Part shown: positions 9,032 through 17,206 of the stretch, in pieces
Position numbering within the stretch: position 1 is the first letter of the stretch
Layout: the number at the start of each line of letters is the position of its first letter
Assembly (NCBI GenBank): GCA_013813435.1
Contig: JACCRS010000103.1
Span: 1 to 42,388 of the forward strand
Source: Gemmatimonadales bacterium
GTDB taxonomy: Bacteria > Gemmatimonadota > Gemmatimonadetes > Gemmatimonadales > GWC2-71-9
Reading direction: 5' to 3'
DNA: 42,388 nt
Program-made: the position numbers and the translations under genes
The notes under the pieces: model-generated
Told to the model about the DNA's origin: nothing
Database searches by the model: none
What the model saw: only the letters and a program-made list of their open reading frames with translations

Positions 9032-9058
9032 TTGATATCAGAGCGTTTTGATTAACTA
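9032..9058 (+). promoter_or_regulatory. Possible promoter before the alcohol dehydrogenase gene
   Basis: This is the only AT-rich patch between the repeat and the ADH gene. It carries TTGATA (9032-9037) and TAACTA (9053-9058) with a 15-base spacer, short of the ideal 17. It would allow the inserted ADH gene to be expressed separately from the ligase. Weak evidence. Confidence 0.25.
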
Positions 9059-9072
9059 CTAGGGAGTTCACG

Positions 9073-10194
9073 ATGACTACCGTCAAGGAAATGCAGAGAA
9101 AGCCGGATTCGGCGTCGCCGTCACGGATCGCCGCGCTAGGATATGCCGCCCAGAGCCCGACTTCGCCGTTGGCGCCGTTCCGGTTCGAACGCAGGGAACC
9201 CGGTCCGCGAGACGTCCAGATCGAGATCCAATACTGCGGTGTGTGTCACTCCGATCTGCACACGGTCCGCAACGAGTGGAAGGGTACTGTTTATCCCGTC
9301 GTGCCCGGGCACGAGATCATAGGACGGGTGACCCAGGTCGGTAAGGAGGTGAAGGACTTCAAGGCCGGGGACCTCGCCGGCGTCGGCTGCCTGGTGGACT
9401 CGTGTCGCACTTGCGCCAGCTGCCGGGAAAACCTGGAGCAGTACTGCGACGTCGGATTCACCCTTACGTACAACAGTCCCGATCCCCACACCGGCGGCGT
9501 CACCTACGGCGGGTATTCCAACCGGATCGTGGTGGACCAGCATTTCGTCCTCCGGATCCCGGAAAAGCTGAACCCTGCCGCGGCCGCGCCCCTGCTCTGC
9601 GCCGGGGTCACCACCTATTCGCCGCTGCGCCATTGGGGGGTCGGCCCCGGCCACAAGGTCGGCATCGTGGGTCTCGGCGGTCTGGGCCACATGGGAGTGA
9701 AGTTCGCCCGCGCCTTCGGCGCCGAGGTGGTGCTTTTCACCACCTCTCCCGGGAAGACCGAGGACGCCAGGCGCCTGGGCGCGCACGAGGTCGTCATCTC
9801 CCGGGACCCGGCGGCGATGGCGGCGCACGCCAACAGCTTCGACTTTATCCTCAACACCGTCGCGGCCTCGCATAACCTCGACCCGTTCATCAACATGCTC
9901 AAGCGCGACGGCACCCTTTGCCTGGTCGGCGCGCCGGAAACTCCGCATCCCTCGCCCGGAGTGCTCGGCCTGATCTTCCGCCGCCGCCGGCTGGCCGGCT
10001 CGCTCATCGGTGGCCTCAAGGAGACTCAGGAGATGCTCGACTTTTGTGGCCAGCACGGAATCGTGTCTGACATCGAGATGATCCCGATCCAGGGGATTAA
10101 CGAGGCCTACGAGAGGATGCTCAAGAGCGACGTGAAGTACCGGTTTGTTATCGACATGGGCTCGCTGGCCAAGGACGAAAGGCGTGAGCGGTAA
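9073..10194 (+). CDS. Zinc-dependent NAD(P)H alcohol dehydrogenase, cinnamyl-alcohol-dehydrogenase type
   Basis: A 373-residue medium-chain dehydrogenase. GVCHSDLH carries the catalytic zinc cysteine and GHEIIGRV the GHE motif. The four-cysteine structural zinc loop lies in the CLVDSCRTCASCRENLEQYC region, and the cofactor-binding motif GLGGLGHMG is in the Rossmann domain. It resembles broad-range aldehyde reductases of the YahK/CAD group. The start is supported by GGGAG about 7 bases upstream. The gene sits between the ligase and helicase of the repair cluster and has no obvious link to DNA repair. The last residues (RRER) are encoded by repeat locus D. Confidence 0.92.
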   Translation: MTTVKEMQRKPDSASPSRIAALGYAAQSPTSPLAPFRFERREPGPRDVQIEIQYCGVCHSDLHTVRNEWKGTVYPVVPGHEIIGRVTQVGKEVKDFKAGDLAGVGCLVDSCRTCASCRENLEQYCDVGFTLTYNSPDPHTGGVTYGGYSNRIVVDQHFVLRIPEKLNPAAAAPLLCAGVTTYSPLRHWGVGPGHKVGIVGLGGLGHMGVKFARAFGAEVVLFTTSPGKTEDARRLGAHEVVISRDPAAMAAHANSFDFILNTVAASHNLDPFINMLKRDGTLCLVGAPETPHPSPGVLGLIFRRRRLAGSLIGGLKETQEMLDFCGQHGIVSDIEMIPIQGINEAYERMLKSDVKYRFVIDMGSLAKDERRER

Positions 10195-10389
10195 ACGGTG
10201 AAGAGAGGGTTCCGGTTGTCAGTCCGAGCGTAGTGGGGAATCGGCCCGGGTTACCTCGGGACTGATCGGTGTGGAAACGTGAACCCACCCGGTCCCTCGC
10301 TCCGCACGGGATGACTCGCGAGTGCTGAGGACGACAACACCGCTCACCGCTCACGCTTTCTGCAGTTCCCGCTCACGCTTTACCTTTCT
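10182..10389. repeat. Composite repeat element, locus D
   Basis: The left arm GGCGTGAGCGGTAAACGGTG begins inside the ADH stop region. Two core copies in inverted orientation follow (10218-10242 GTCAGTCCGAGCG...GGGAATC; 10291-10315, reverse complement GTCATCCCGTGCGGAGCGAGG). The right arm is ACCGCTCACCGCTCACGC plus TTCCCGCTCACGCTTTACC (10338-10387). The arrangement matches locus B and spans from the stop codon of one gene to 3 bases before the start of the next. Confidence 0.72.
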
Positions 10390-10392
10390 ACC

Positions 10393-11229
10393 ATGAAATT
10401 CATCTGCGTCGGCTGCGGCGTTCAGCACGCCGAGTCGGCGGTCCCACCCGGGCGCTGCGCCATCTGCGAGGATCAGCGGCAGTATGTCGGGCCTGGCGGC
10501 CAGAGGTGGACAGCGCTTAAGGAGCTGCAGGCGACCCACAAGAATCAGCTCGATGTCGAGGGGCCAGAGCTCATCAGCATTTCGACCGAGCCGAAGTTCG
10601 CCATCGGGCAGCGGGCGCTACACCTGCGCACCGCCGCAGGTAACATCCTCTGGGACTGCATCAGCCTGATCGACGACCGGAGCGTCGGCGCGGTGCAGGC
10701 GCTCGGCGGCGTGTCGGCCATCGCCATCTCCCATCCGCACTACTACTCCTCGATGGTGGAGTGGAGCCGGGCGCTGGGGGATGTCCCGATCTATCTCCAC
10801 GCCGCCGACGGGGAGTGGGTGATGCGGCCCCATCCCGCCATCGTCTTCTGGCAGGGTGATAACCACCAGCTGGCGCCCGGGCTCACGCTGATCCGCTGCG
10901 GCGGCCACTTCCCCGGTGGCACCGTGCTCCACTGGGCCGGAGGGGCGGGCGGTAAGGGGGCGCTGCTCACCGGGGACGTGATCCAGGTGGGGCAGGACCG
11001 GAAGACGGTGAGCTTCATGTACAGCTACCCGAACTACATCCCGGTGAGCGCCAGGACGGTACGGGAGATCGTGGCGGCGGTCGAGCCCTTCGAGTTCGAT
11101 CACATCTACGGGGCCTGGTTTGGGCAGAACATTCTCAGCAATGCCAAGCAGGCACTCCGCTACTCGGCGGACCGCTACATCGCCGCGATAACAGACGCAG
11201 ATCAGCCTGAAGCCAGAGTGTCACCCTGA
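10393..11229 (+). CDS. Metallo-beta-lactamase fold hydrolase with N-terminal zinc ribbon
   Basis: A 278-residue protein. Residues 1-30 hold a CVGC...CAIC zinc-ribbon-like pair (C5, C8, C22, C25). The rest is an MBL fold in which the usual HxHxDH is replaced by ISHPHYYSSMVEW, followed by a conserved GGHFPGG and LLTGDVIQV. The canonical fourth and sixth motif residues are missing, so the metal site is either mononuclear or remodelled. I recall similar MBL proteins in many bacteria and plants, without a firm function. It lies within the split repair cluster, 105-117 bases before the helicase. The stop codon (CCC TGA) is inside a core repeat. Confidence 0.82.
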   Translation: MKFICVGCGVQHAESAVPPGRCAICEDQRQYVGPGGQRWTALKELQATHKNQLDVEGPELISISTEPKFAIGQRALHLRTAAGNILWDCISLIDDRSVGAVQALGGVSAIAISHPHYYSSMVEWSRALGDVPIYLHAADGEWVMRPHPAIVFWQGDNHQLAPGLTLIRCGGHFPGGTVLHWAGGAGGKGALLTGDVIQVGQDRKTVSFMYSYPNYIPVSARTVREIVAAVEPFEFDHIYGAWFGQNILSNAKQALRYSADRYIAAITDADQPEARVSP

Positions 11230-11265
11230 GCCGTAGCGAAGCGAAGGCGAGGGGACCGAAGCGGG
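11219..11265. repeat. Core repeat copy, locus E
   Basis: GTCACCCTGAGCCGTAGCGAAGCGAAGGCGAGGGG has the same core pattern (GTCA-CCTGAG-GAAGCGAAGG) as loci B, D and H, without heptamer arms. It provides the final SP-stop of the MBL gene. Confidence 0.6.
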
Positions 11266-11346
11266 ATGTGAAGACAACCCCATTCGTGTTTTCGGAGCGG
11301 TTGAAATTCTACCAGCAGTCGTACGTACAACCTGGTGGATCACAGC

Positions 11347-14001
11347 ATGAACGAGTTTCGCGGGGGCAGTGCCCTTGCCGTCGACCTGCGCCGAGCCCGT
11401 GCGGCGAGGAAGCGGGAGGAGCGCGCCGCGCAGCCTGCTGAGCAGGAGCCGACGAGAGCTGGGCCCATCATCGACTGCGCCAACCGGCCGCCGATGGACT
11501 GCGTTCGGGAGTGGTTCGCCAAGGAAGGTTGGGAGCCGTTTCCCTTCCAGGAGGAGGTCTGGGAAGCCTACCTGGCCGGTGGGAGCGGCCTGATTCACGC
11601 GGCCACCGGCACCGGCAAGACCTACGCGGCCTGGATGGGCGCAGTGCTGGAGTGGCTGGAGCACTATTCTGCCCCGCTGCCCCGCCGCCCCGCTTCAGCG
11701 CCACTGCGGGTTCTATGGATAACCCCACTTCGGGCCCTCGCCGCTGATACCGAAGACGCCCTTCGTGCGCCGATCGAAGACCTCGGCCTCCCCTGGAGCG
11801 TCGAGTCGCGCACCGGCGACACCGCTCCCCGGATCCGGGCCCGCCAGAGCCGGCGCCTTCCTACCGCGCTGGTCACCACCCCCGAGAGCCTGGCCCTGTT
11901 GCTGACCCGCGCCGATGCGGCCGAGCTCTTCGAGCATCTCGAGCTGGTGGTGGTGGACGAATGGCACGAGCTCATGGCCTCCAAGCGGGGGGTGCAGACC
12001 GAGCTGGCCCTCGCACGGCTGCGCCGTTGGCGGCCGCAGCTGCGCACCTGGGGTTTGTCGGCCACGCTCGGCAACCTCGACGTGGCCCGGGACACTCTGC
12101 TCGGGGTTTCTAGTGCTGGTGCGGCGCATCCCGGCGTAGTCATTCGCGGGCTGGTGCCCAAGGCGCTCGAGGTCGACTCTTTGATCCCCGAAACCATCGA
12201 GCGTTTTCCCTGGTCGGGGCAGATCGGCCTCCGGATGGTTCCGGAAGTGGTGCGCGCGATCGAGGAGGGCAAGACCACGCTGGTGTTCACCAACACCCGC
12301 GCGACCGCGGAGATCTGGTTTCAGGCACTGCTCGCCGCCTGCCCTGACTGGGCCGGCGTGATCGCTCTGCATCACGGTTCGATGGATCGGGAGACCCGCG
12401 AATGGGTGGAGGACGGCATCCGCGCCGGCCGGCTGCGCTGCGTCGTCTGCACTTCCACTCTCGACCTCGGCGTGGACTTCACTCCCGTGGACCGCGTGCT
12501 CCAGATCGGAAGCCCCAAGGCGGTGGGCCGGCTGATCCAGCGAGCCGGGCGGAGCGGCCACCAGCCCGGGGCGGTCAGCCGCCTCACCTGCGTGCCGACC
12601 AACGCACTGGAGCTGTTGGATGTCGCTGCCGCCCGCGACGCGCTCGCCGCCGGCGCCATCGAATCCCGCCCACCGGTAGAGCAGCCGCTCGATCTCCTGG
12701 CTCAGCACGCAGTCACCATTGCCGTGGGTGGCGGCTTTCGTCTCGCCGAGTTGCTGACGGAGGTGCGCACCACGCGGTCGTTTCGGAATCTTTCCGACGC
12801 CGAGTGGCAGTGGGTGATGGACTTCATCACCCACGGTGGCCAGGTGCTGGGCGCCTATCCCGAGTACAACAAGGTGGTCGAGCGCGACGGCCTCTACAGT
12901 ATTCGGGATCGTGGCGCGGCGATGCGGCACCGGATGTCCATCGGCACCATCGTGAGCGAAGCCGCCATGAAGGTGAAGTACGTACGAGGAAAGACCGTCG
13001 GCACGGTGGAGGAGAACTTCATCGCCCGGCTACGGCCCGGTGACGTCTTCACCTTTGCCGGCCGGGCTCTGAAGTTCGTTCGAGTGCGGGAAATGACTGC
13101 CTGGGTCAGGAAGTCGAACGAAGCCACGACGGTCGTGCCGCACTGGACCGGTGCCCGCCTGCCACTGTCGCCCGAGCTGGCCTCCGCCGTCCGCGGAAAG
13201 CTCGACCAGGCCCGGAAGGGCAGGTTCGACGGCGCCGAGATGGAAGCGGTGCGGCCGATTCTGGAGCTGCAGGCCAAGTGGTCCCGATTGCCGGCACCGG
13301 ACGAGCTGCTGATCGAACGGGTTCGCACCCGCGAGGGCCACCACCTTTTCTTCTATCCCATCGAGGGAAGGCTGGTGCACGAGGGAATGGCCGCCCTCTT
13401 CGCCTACCGGCTGGCACAGCTGGGTCCGATCACCTTCACTCTGGCGGCCAACGACTACGGCTTCGAGCTGCTGTCGCCCGAGCCCGCTCTCCTGGAGGAG
13501 GCGCTGGAAGCGGGCCTGGTGTCGCCCGACAATCTGCTGTACGACATCCCGGCCAGCCTCAACGCCGCCGAGCTGGCGCGGCGCCAGTTCCGGGAGATCG
13601 CCCGCGTCGCCGGCCTTATCTTTCAGGGGTATCCTGGAACCAACAAGAGCGTGAAGCAGGTTCAGGCATCGAGCGGCCTGCTCTATGATGTGTTCGCCCG
13701 ATACGATCCGGACAACCTGCTCTTGTTTCAGGCGCACCGCGAGGTGCTGGAACGCCAGTTGGAGCGCAGCCGTTTGGGCCGGACGCTGGAGCGGATCGCC
13801 GGCGGCAGGGTCGCCATCAGCGAAGTCGAGCGTCCCACGCCGCTCGCCTTTGCGCTCCTGGTCGACCGCGCCCGCGAGCAGGTGAGCTCCGAGAAATTCC
13901 TGGATCGGGTTCGCCGGCTGGCGGCGCCGCTGGAGCGGGCAGCGGAAAGTGGCAATGGGCGTATAAGGTTTGGCCAGGGACGCGGCAGAGGATTTCGATG
14001 A
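11347..14001 (+). CDS. Ligase-associated DEXH-box DNA helicase (Lhr-like)
   Basis: A superfamily 2 helicase of about 885 residues. In track numbering from 11335: Walker A ATGTGKT at 90-96, DEWH box at 208-211 in VVVDEWHEL, motif III SATLGN near 242, then the second RecA domain (FTNTRATAEIW, IQRAGRSGHQPG) and the long C-terminal winged-helix and Lhr-type domains. It belongs to the repair set with the ligase, exonuclease and PdeM. I prefer ATG 11347 over GTG 11335, though neither has a clear ribosome site. The stop overlaps the pdeM start (ATGA). A GCCCCGCTGCCCCGCC stretch codes for a loop (SAPLPRRPASAP) after motif I and may be repeat-derived. Confidence 0.93.
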   Translation: MNEFRGGSALAVDLRRARAARKREERAAQPAEQEPTRAGPIIDCANRPPMDCVREWFAKEGWEPFPFQEEVWEAYLAGGSGLIHAATGTGKTYAAWMGAVLEWLEHYSAPLPRRPASAPLRVLWITPLRALAADTEDALRAPIEDLGLPWSVESRTGDTAPRIRARQSRRLPTALVTTPESLALLLTRADAAELFEHLELVVVDEWHELMASKRGVQTELALARLRRWRPQLRTWGLSATLGNLDVARDTLLGVSSAGAAHPGVVIRGLVPKALEVDSLIPETIERFPWSGQIGLRMVPEVVRAIEEGKTTLVFTNTRATAEIWFQALLAACPDWAGVIALHHGSMDRETREWVEDGIRAGRLRCVVCTSTLDLGVDFTPVDRVLQIGSPKAVGRLIQRAGRSGHQPGAVSRLTCVPTNALELLDVAAARDALAAGAIESRPPVEQPLDLLAQHAVTIAVGGGFRLAELLTEVRTTRSFRNLSDAEWQWVMDFITHGGQVLGAYPEYNKVVERDGLYSIRDRGAAMRHRMSIGTIVSEAAMKVKYVRGKTVGTVEENFIARLRPGDVFTFAGRALKFVRVREMTAWVRKSNEATTVVPHWTGARLPLSPELASAVRGKLDQARKGRFDGAEMEAVRPILELQAKWSRLPAPDELLIERVRTREGHHLFFYPIEGRLVHEGMAALFAYRLAQLGPITFTLAANDYGFELLSPEPALLEEALEAGLVSPDNLLYDIPASLNAAELARRQFREIARVAGLIFQGYPGTNKSVKQVQASSGLLYDVFARYDPDNLLLFQAHREVLERQLERSRLGRTLERIAGGRVAISEVERPTPLAFALLVDRAREQVSSEKFLDRVRRLAAPLERAAESGNGRIRFGQGRGRGFR

Positions 14002-14741
14002 GCGATGTGTGTCTTACGTTGGCGGGCGAGCAGGTCTACTTGCTGGGCGAGCGGGCGCTGTACTGGCCGGGAACCAGCACACTGGTGGTGGCCGACCTGC
14101 ACTGGGGCAAGGCGTCCACTTTCCGCGCAGCCGGAATACCCGTTCCTATCGGCACCACCAGCGATGATCTGGCCCGGCTCGACAGCGCCCTCCGGCGTAC
14201 CAGCGCGCGGCGCATGGTCGTACTGGGCGATCTGTTTCACGCCAAGGCCGGACGCGTCGCCTCGCACACCCTGGCTGAGCTGCGCCGATGGAGGAGCCTG
14301 GCCGGCACGTTCGAGATACTGCTGGTGCGCGGAAATCACGACCGGCACGCGGGCGACCCGCCGAACGATCTGCAGATCAACTGCGTGAACGCGCCGGCGT
14401 TCGTGCCGCCATTCATCTTCCGTCACGAGCCGGTAGATGCCGAGGGCGCCTACGGCCTGGCCGGCCATGTGCACCCGGGGCTGACGCTGGTGGGCCGGGG
14501 CCTTCAACGAGAGACCCTGCCCTGCTTTCTCGTGGGACAGCGTGGGGCGATCATCCCGGCTTTCGGCAGCTTCACCGGCTTCGGCGCGGTGCAGCCGGGG
14601 CCGGGCGACCGCGCGTTCGTGGTGGCGGACGGCGAGGTGTTGGAGGTGACCGGACCGGCGGACGCGAGCCCCACGGCGTATCCTGCGGCGCTGGATGAGC
14701 TGTCGCAAACCGACCCCGAGTCGCTGATCTGGCGTCCTTAG
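13998..14741 (+). CDS. pdeM: Ligase-associated metallophosphoesterase PdeM
   Basis: A 247-residue calcineurin-like phosphoesterase with the full metal motif set: DLHWGK (about 33-38), GDLFH, GNHDRH and GHVHPG. This is the fourth member of the ligase-associated DNA damage response set, and its 4-base overlap with the helicase gene shows co-translation. Family knowledge suggests action on phosphate esters at DNA ends, although the in vivo substrate is unsettled. The gene ends a 8.4-kb same-strand block; after it comes a 437-base non-coding stretch. Confidence 0.92.
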   Translation: MSDVCLTLAGEQVYLLGERALYWPGTSTLVVADLHWGKASTFRAAGIPVPIGTTSDDLARLDSALRRTSARRMVVLGDLFHAKAGRVASHTLAELRRWRSLAGTFEILLVRGNHDRHAGDPPNDLQINCVNAPAFVPPFIFRHEPVDAEGAYGLAGHVHPGLTLVGRGLQRETLPCFLVGQRGAIIPAFGSFTGFGAVQPGPGDRAFVVADGEVLEVTGPADASPTAYPAALDELSQTDPESLIWRP

Positions 14742-15178
14742 AGACCGCATCTCGACGGGAGAGGGGTCAGCCCACATCTTCGGTGGTAGAACTCGGAATA
14801 TTTCCGTACGTGGTGCCGAGTCCTATTCTGCTGTACTGGCGGCGTCGAAGACGAGCAGAATGGCACGATGAGATCCAACTCCCCGGAACACGCGACACTG
14901 TGTCGGCATATCGTATCGATCGGAGGAACCGTGCATAGATCCGCCGGACTTCTGCTGGCTGCCATCAATCACACACGTGCGGTCCTTACCTCGGTGCAAC
15001 GTCGCTATGGTACTTTCCGACCCCGGAGGCCCCATGCGTGCTCCCCTAGTGCTGTTCAATATCATGGCCATCGCCGCCGCGAAAGCTGCCCCGCTGCCAG
15101 CCGGGAGCAGCTGTCGATTCCACGCTCTCCCAATCGTCTACTGATTGTCCACGATTTCACACCACTTGGGAGGGAGCT
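14742..15178. other. 437-base intergenic region without a convincing gene
   Basis: No tRNA, terminator or recognised remnant is visible. A 36-codon plus-strand reading frame (15034-15144) has a good GGAGG and is listed separately. The end of the region supplies the GGGAGG ribosome site of the YciI gene. Confidence 0.6.
15034..15144 (+). CDS. Possible 36-residue small ORF or decayed leader
   Basis: It starts at an ATG with GGAGG 4 bases upstream and encodes MRAPLVLFNIMAIAAAKAAP..., like a short signal peptide that ends soon after its cleavage region. It could be a remnant of a lost secreted protein or chance. No family recognised and no conservation test available. Confidence 0.2.
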   Translation: MRAPLVLFNIMAIAAAKAAPLPAGSSCRFHALPIVY

Positions 15179-15574
15179 ATGAGGTACCTGTGCCTGATCT
15201 ACGAGAACGAGAAAGCCTGGGAGTCGCTGCCGCCTTCGGAGGCGGAGGCGATCATGGGCGAGTACTTCGGCTTTACCGAGCAGATCCGCGGCAATGGCAA
15301 GTTCGTGGCCGGCGAGGCGCTCCAGCCCACCCCCACCGCCACCACCGTCCGGGTTCGGAACGGCAAGATCTCCACCACCGACGGTCCATTCGCCGAGACC
15401 AAGGAGCAGCTGGGGGGGTTCTACCTCATCGAGGCTAAGGACCTGAACGACGCCATTCAGGTGGCTTCCAAAATCCCGTCGGCTCGGGTCGGGTCGATCG
15501 AAGTGCGGCCGGTGATCGATTTCTCGCAGGAGATGGAAAAGAGGGAGCAGGAGGGCGCCGGGGCGAGTGTCTGA
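15179..15574 (+). CDS. YciI/DGPF-domain protein, partner of ECF42 sigma factor
   Basis: A 131-residue YCII-related protein with the signature TDGPFAETKEQLGGFY (about 66-81). Proteins of this DGPF type are characteristically encoded next to ECF42 sigma factors, as here. They have an alpha/beta ferredoxin-like fold and their biochemical role is uncertain. GGGAGGGAGC directly before the ATG is a strong ribosome site and rules out the longer track frame from 15145. Repeat locus F starts 2 bases after the stop codon. Confidence 0.9.
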   Translation: MRYLCLIYENEKAWESLPPSEAEAIMGEYFGFTEQIRGNGKFVAGEALQPTPTATTVRVRNGKISTTDGPFAETKEQLGGFYLIEAKDLNDAIQVASKIPSARVGSIEVRPVIDFSQEMEKREQEGAGASV

Positions 15575-15576
15575 AG

Positions 15577-15643
15577 AGTCGAGGGTCAAGGGTCGAGGGT
15601 CTACTCTTCATGCGCCGTAGACCCTAGACTCTAGACCCTAGAC
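15577..15643. repeat. Heptamer inverted-repeat element, locus F
   Basis: The left arm is GTCGAGG-GTCAAGG-GTCGAGG-GTCTAC and the right arm GTAGA-CCCTAGA-CTCTAGA-CCCTAGAC, separated by 12 bases. The inner GGGTCTAC/GTAGACCC forms an 8-bp stem. The element fills the YciI-sigma gap and has no core. Confidence 0.75.
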
Positions 15644-15653
15644 GTTCCAACGA

Positions 15654-16916
15654 ATGTCCGATCCCATTGAAGAACTCTTCCGCACCGAGTCCCGCCGAGT
15701 TCTCGCCACGCTCATCCGTCTGCTCGGCGACTTCGATCTGGCGGAGGAGGCGATGCAGGAAGCCTTTACGACCGCAGTCGAGCGCTGGCCGACTGAAGGA
15801 ACGCCGAAGAATCCCCGCGCGTGGCTGGTCTCAACTGGCCGCTTCAAGGCCATCGATCAACTGCGCCGGCGGGCCCGATTCGATGCCTCCCTGGCCGCGG
15901 TGGCCGATCGTCTGGGCAACGGTGTCACCCCGCCGCACGAACTGGACGACGACCGCCTCGAGGACGACCGGCTCCGCCTCATCTTCACCTGCTGCCACCC
16001 TGCCCTGCAGCCGGACGCCCAGATCGCGCTCACTCTGCGCGAAGTCTGCGGCCTCACCACCGAGGAGATTGCCCGGGCGTTCCTGACCCCGGCGCCCACT
16101 CTGGCGCAGCGTATCGTCCGGGCCAAGGCCAAGATCAAGGCCGCGCGAATTCCCTATCACATCCCCTCACGCGCCGAGTTGCCGGAGCGACTCGCCACAG
16201 TACTCCACGTCATCTACCTGGTGTTCAACGAAGGCTACTCAGCCTCCTCCGGCGGCTCGCTCACCCGCCTGGAGCTTTCTGTCGAAGCCATTCGGCTGGG
16301 ACGCCTGCTGACCGAGCTGCTCCCCGAGCCCGAGGCGGCTGGGCTCCTCGCCTTGATGCTGTTGCACGAGTCGAGGCGCGCCTCACGCACCACTGCCGAT
16401 GGTGAGCTGGTGCTCCTGGACGATCAGGATCGGTCCAGCTGGAATCGGGAGTTGATCGCTGAGGGGGTCACCCTGGTCGAGCGCGCACTTCGATCGCGTA
16501 ACTTCGGGCCCTACACCCTGCAGGCAGCCATCGCGGCGGTGCACGCGGAGGCGCCCAGCGCAGCAGACACCGATTGGGCTGAGATCGTGGGATTGTACGA
16601 TGTACTGCGGAAAGCAGACCCTTCACCCGTGATCGAGCTCAACCGGGCGGCGGCCGTGGCAATGCGGGACGGGCCCGAGAACGGACTGGTACTCATAGAC
16701 GGCATTCTCGCCCGGGGTGAGCTCGCAGACTATGCGGTTGCCCACTCTACCAGGGCGGAGTTGTGCCGGCGATTGGGACGCACGGCAGATGCAGTCGACT
16801 CATATAGGCGGGCGCACGCACTCACGCGCCAGGAGGCGCAACGAAGGTTTATTGACCGCAAGCTTGGAGCTCTACTTGAGGCGGGTGATGGCACCAATCA
16901 TGTACCGCGGCACTAG
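15654..16916 (+). CDS. ECF42-type RNA polymerase sigma factor with C-terminal helical/TPR extension
   Basis: A 420-residue sigma-70 family protein. Region 2 (about 1-90: ELFRTESRR..., DLAEEAMQEAF) and region 4 (about 115-165: LTLREVCGLTTEEIARAFL) are followed by a long C-terminal extension of about 230 residues with SYRRAHALTRQ-type TPR character. This is the DUF6596 architecture of ECF42 factors, which act without a classic anti-sigma. It is paired with the YciI gene upstream. The ATG follows the right arm of repeat F, with no clear ribosome site. The 3' end overlaps the remnant of a convergent serine hydrolase by 45 bases, so the last residues may be neo-sequence. Confidence 0.92.
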   Translation: MSDPIEELFRTESRRVLATLIRLLGDFDLAEEAMQEAFTTAVERWPTEGTPKNPRAWLVSTGRFKAIDQLRRRARFDASLAAVADRLGNGVTPPHELDDDRLEDDRLRLIFTCCHPALQPDAQIALTLREVCGLTTEEIARAFLTPAPTLAQRIVRAKAKIKAARIPYHIPSRAELPERLATVLHVIYLVFNEGYSASSGGSLTRLELSVEAIRLGRLLTELLPEPEAAGLLALMLLHESRRASRTTADGELVLLDDQDRSSWNRELIAEGVTLVERALRSRNFGPYTLQAAIAAVHAEAPSAADTDWAEIVGLYDVLRKADPSPVIELNRAAAVAMRDGPENGLVLIDGILARGELADYAVAHSTRAELCRRLGRTADAVDSYRRAHALTRQEAQRRFIDRKLGALLEAGDGTNHVPRH

Positions 16917-17138
16917 CTCGTCCCGGAACTTGCGCCAGATCGGGTACTGCCCGTAGTTCCCTGCCGTGAAGACCACTGTCAGATCCAGGTAGGGCACCAC
17001 GATCACAAACTGTCCGCCGTTGCCGTTGGCCTCGTAGGTGTTTCCGTCCCACTTAAGCTCGTGCCGGTGCCAGCCGTAGCCATCGGACACGCCGTCCGGC
17101 GTCCGGATCTGTGACCTTTCGCCCCCGTCGGTTGCCAT
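16872..17138 (-). pseudogene. C-terminal remnant of a serine hydrolase (beta-lactamase class C family)
   Basis: Only 88 residues remain. They read like the very end of a class C beta-lactamase-type serine hydrolase: GYGWHRHELKWDG, GNGGQFVIVVPYLDLTVVFT and AGNYGQYPIWRKF. The family is normally over 350 residues with SxxK and YxN motifs, all missing here, and the neighbouring 100 bases contain no further matching sequence. I infer a 5' truncation. Whether this fragment is still expressed is unknown. Confidence 0.75.
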
Positions 17139-17156
17139 CGCTTTCGCGAGCCCGTG

Positions 17157-17184
17157 TTAAGGAACCATAGAACGCTGGTAAAAT
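17157..17184 (+). promoter_or_regulatory. Possible promoter of the HTH regulator gene
   Basis: TTAAGG (17157-17162) and TAAAAT (17179-17184) are separated by 16 bases, in the AT-richest stretch of this neighbourhood. The predicted transcript would have a leader of about 15 bases. The -35 match is poor, so confidence is low. Confidence 0.35.
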
Positions 17185-17206
17185 TCTGTCAACTTTTTTA
17201 CTTTCC

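Noticed and set aside
11713-12930. 405-codon minus-strand ORF
   Set aside because: Antisense to the helicase core, whose motifs prove the plus frame.
5102-15643. Repeat clusters as CRISPR arrays
   Set aside because: Units are 7 bases with no unique spacers, the arms are inverted, and no cas gene is present.
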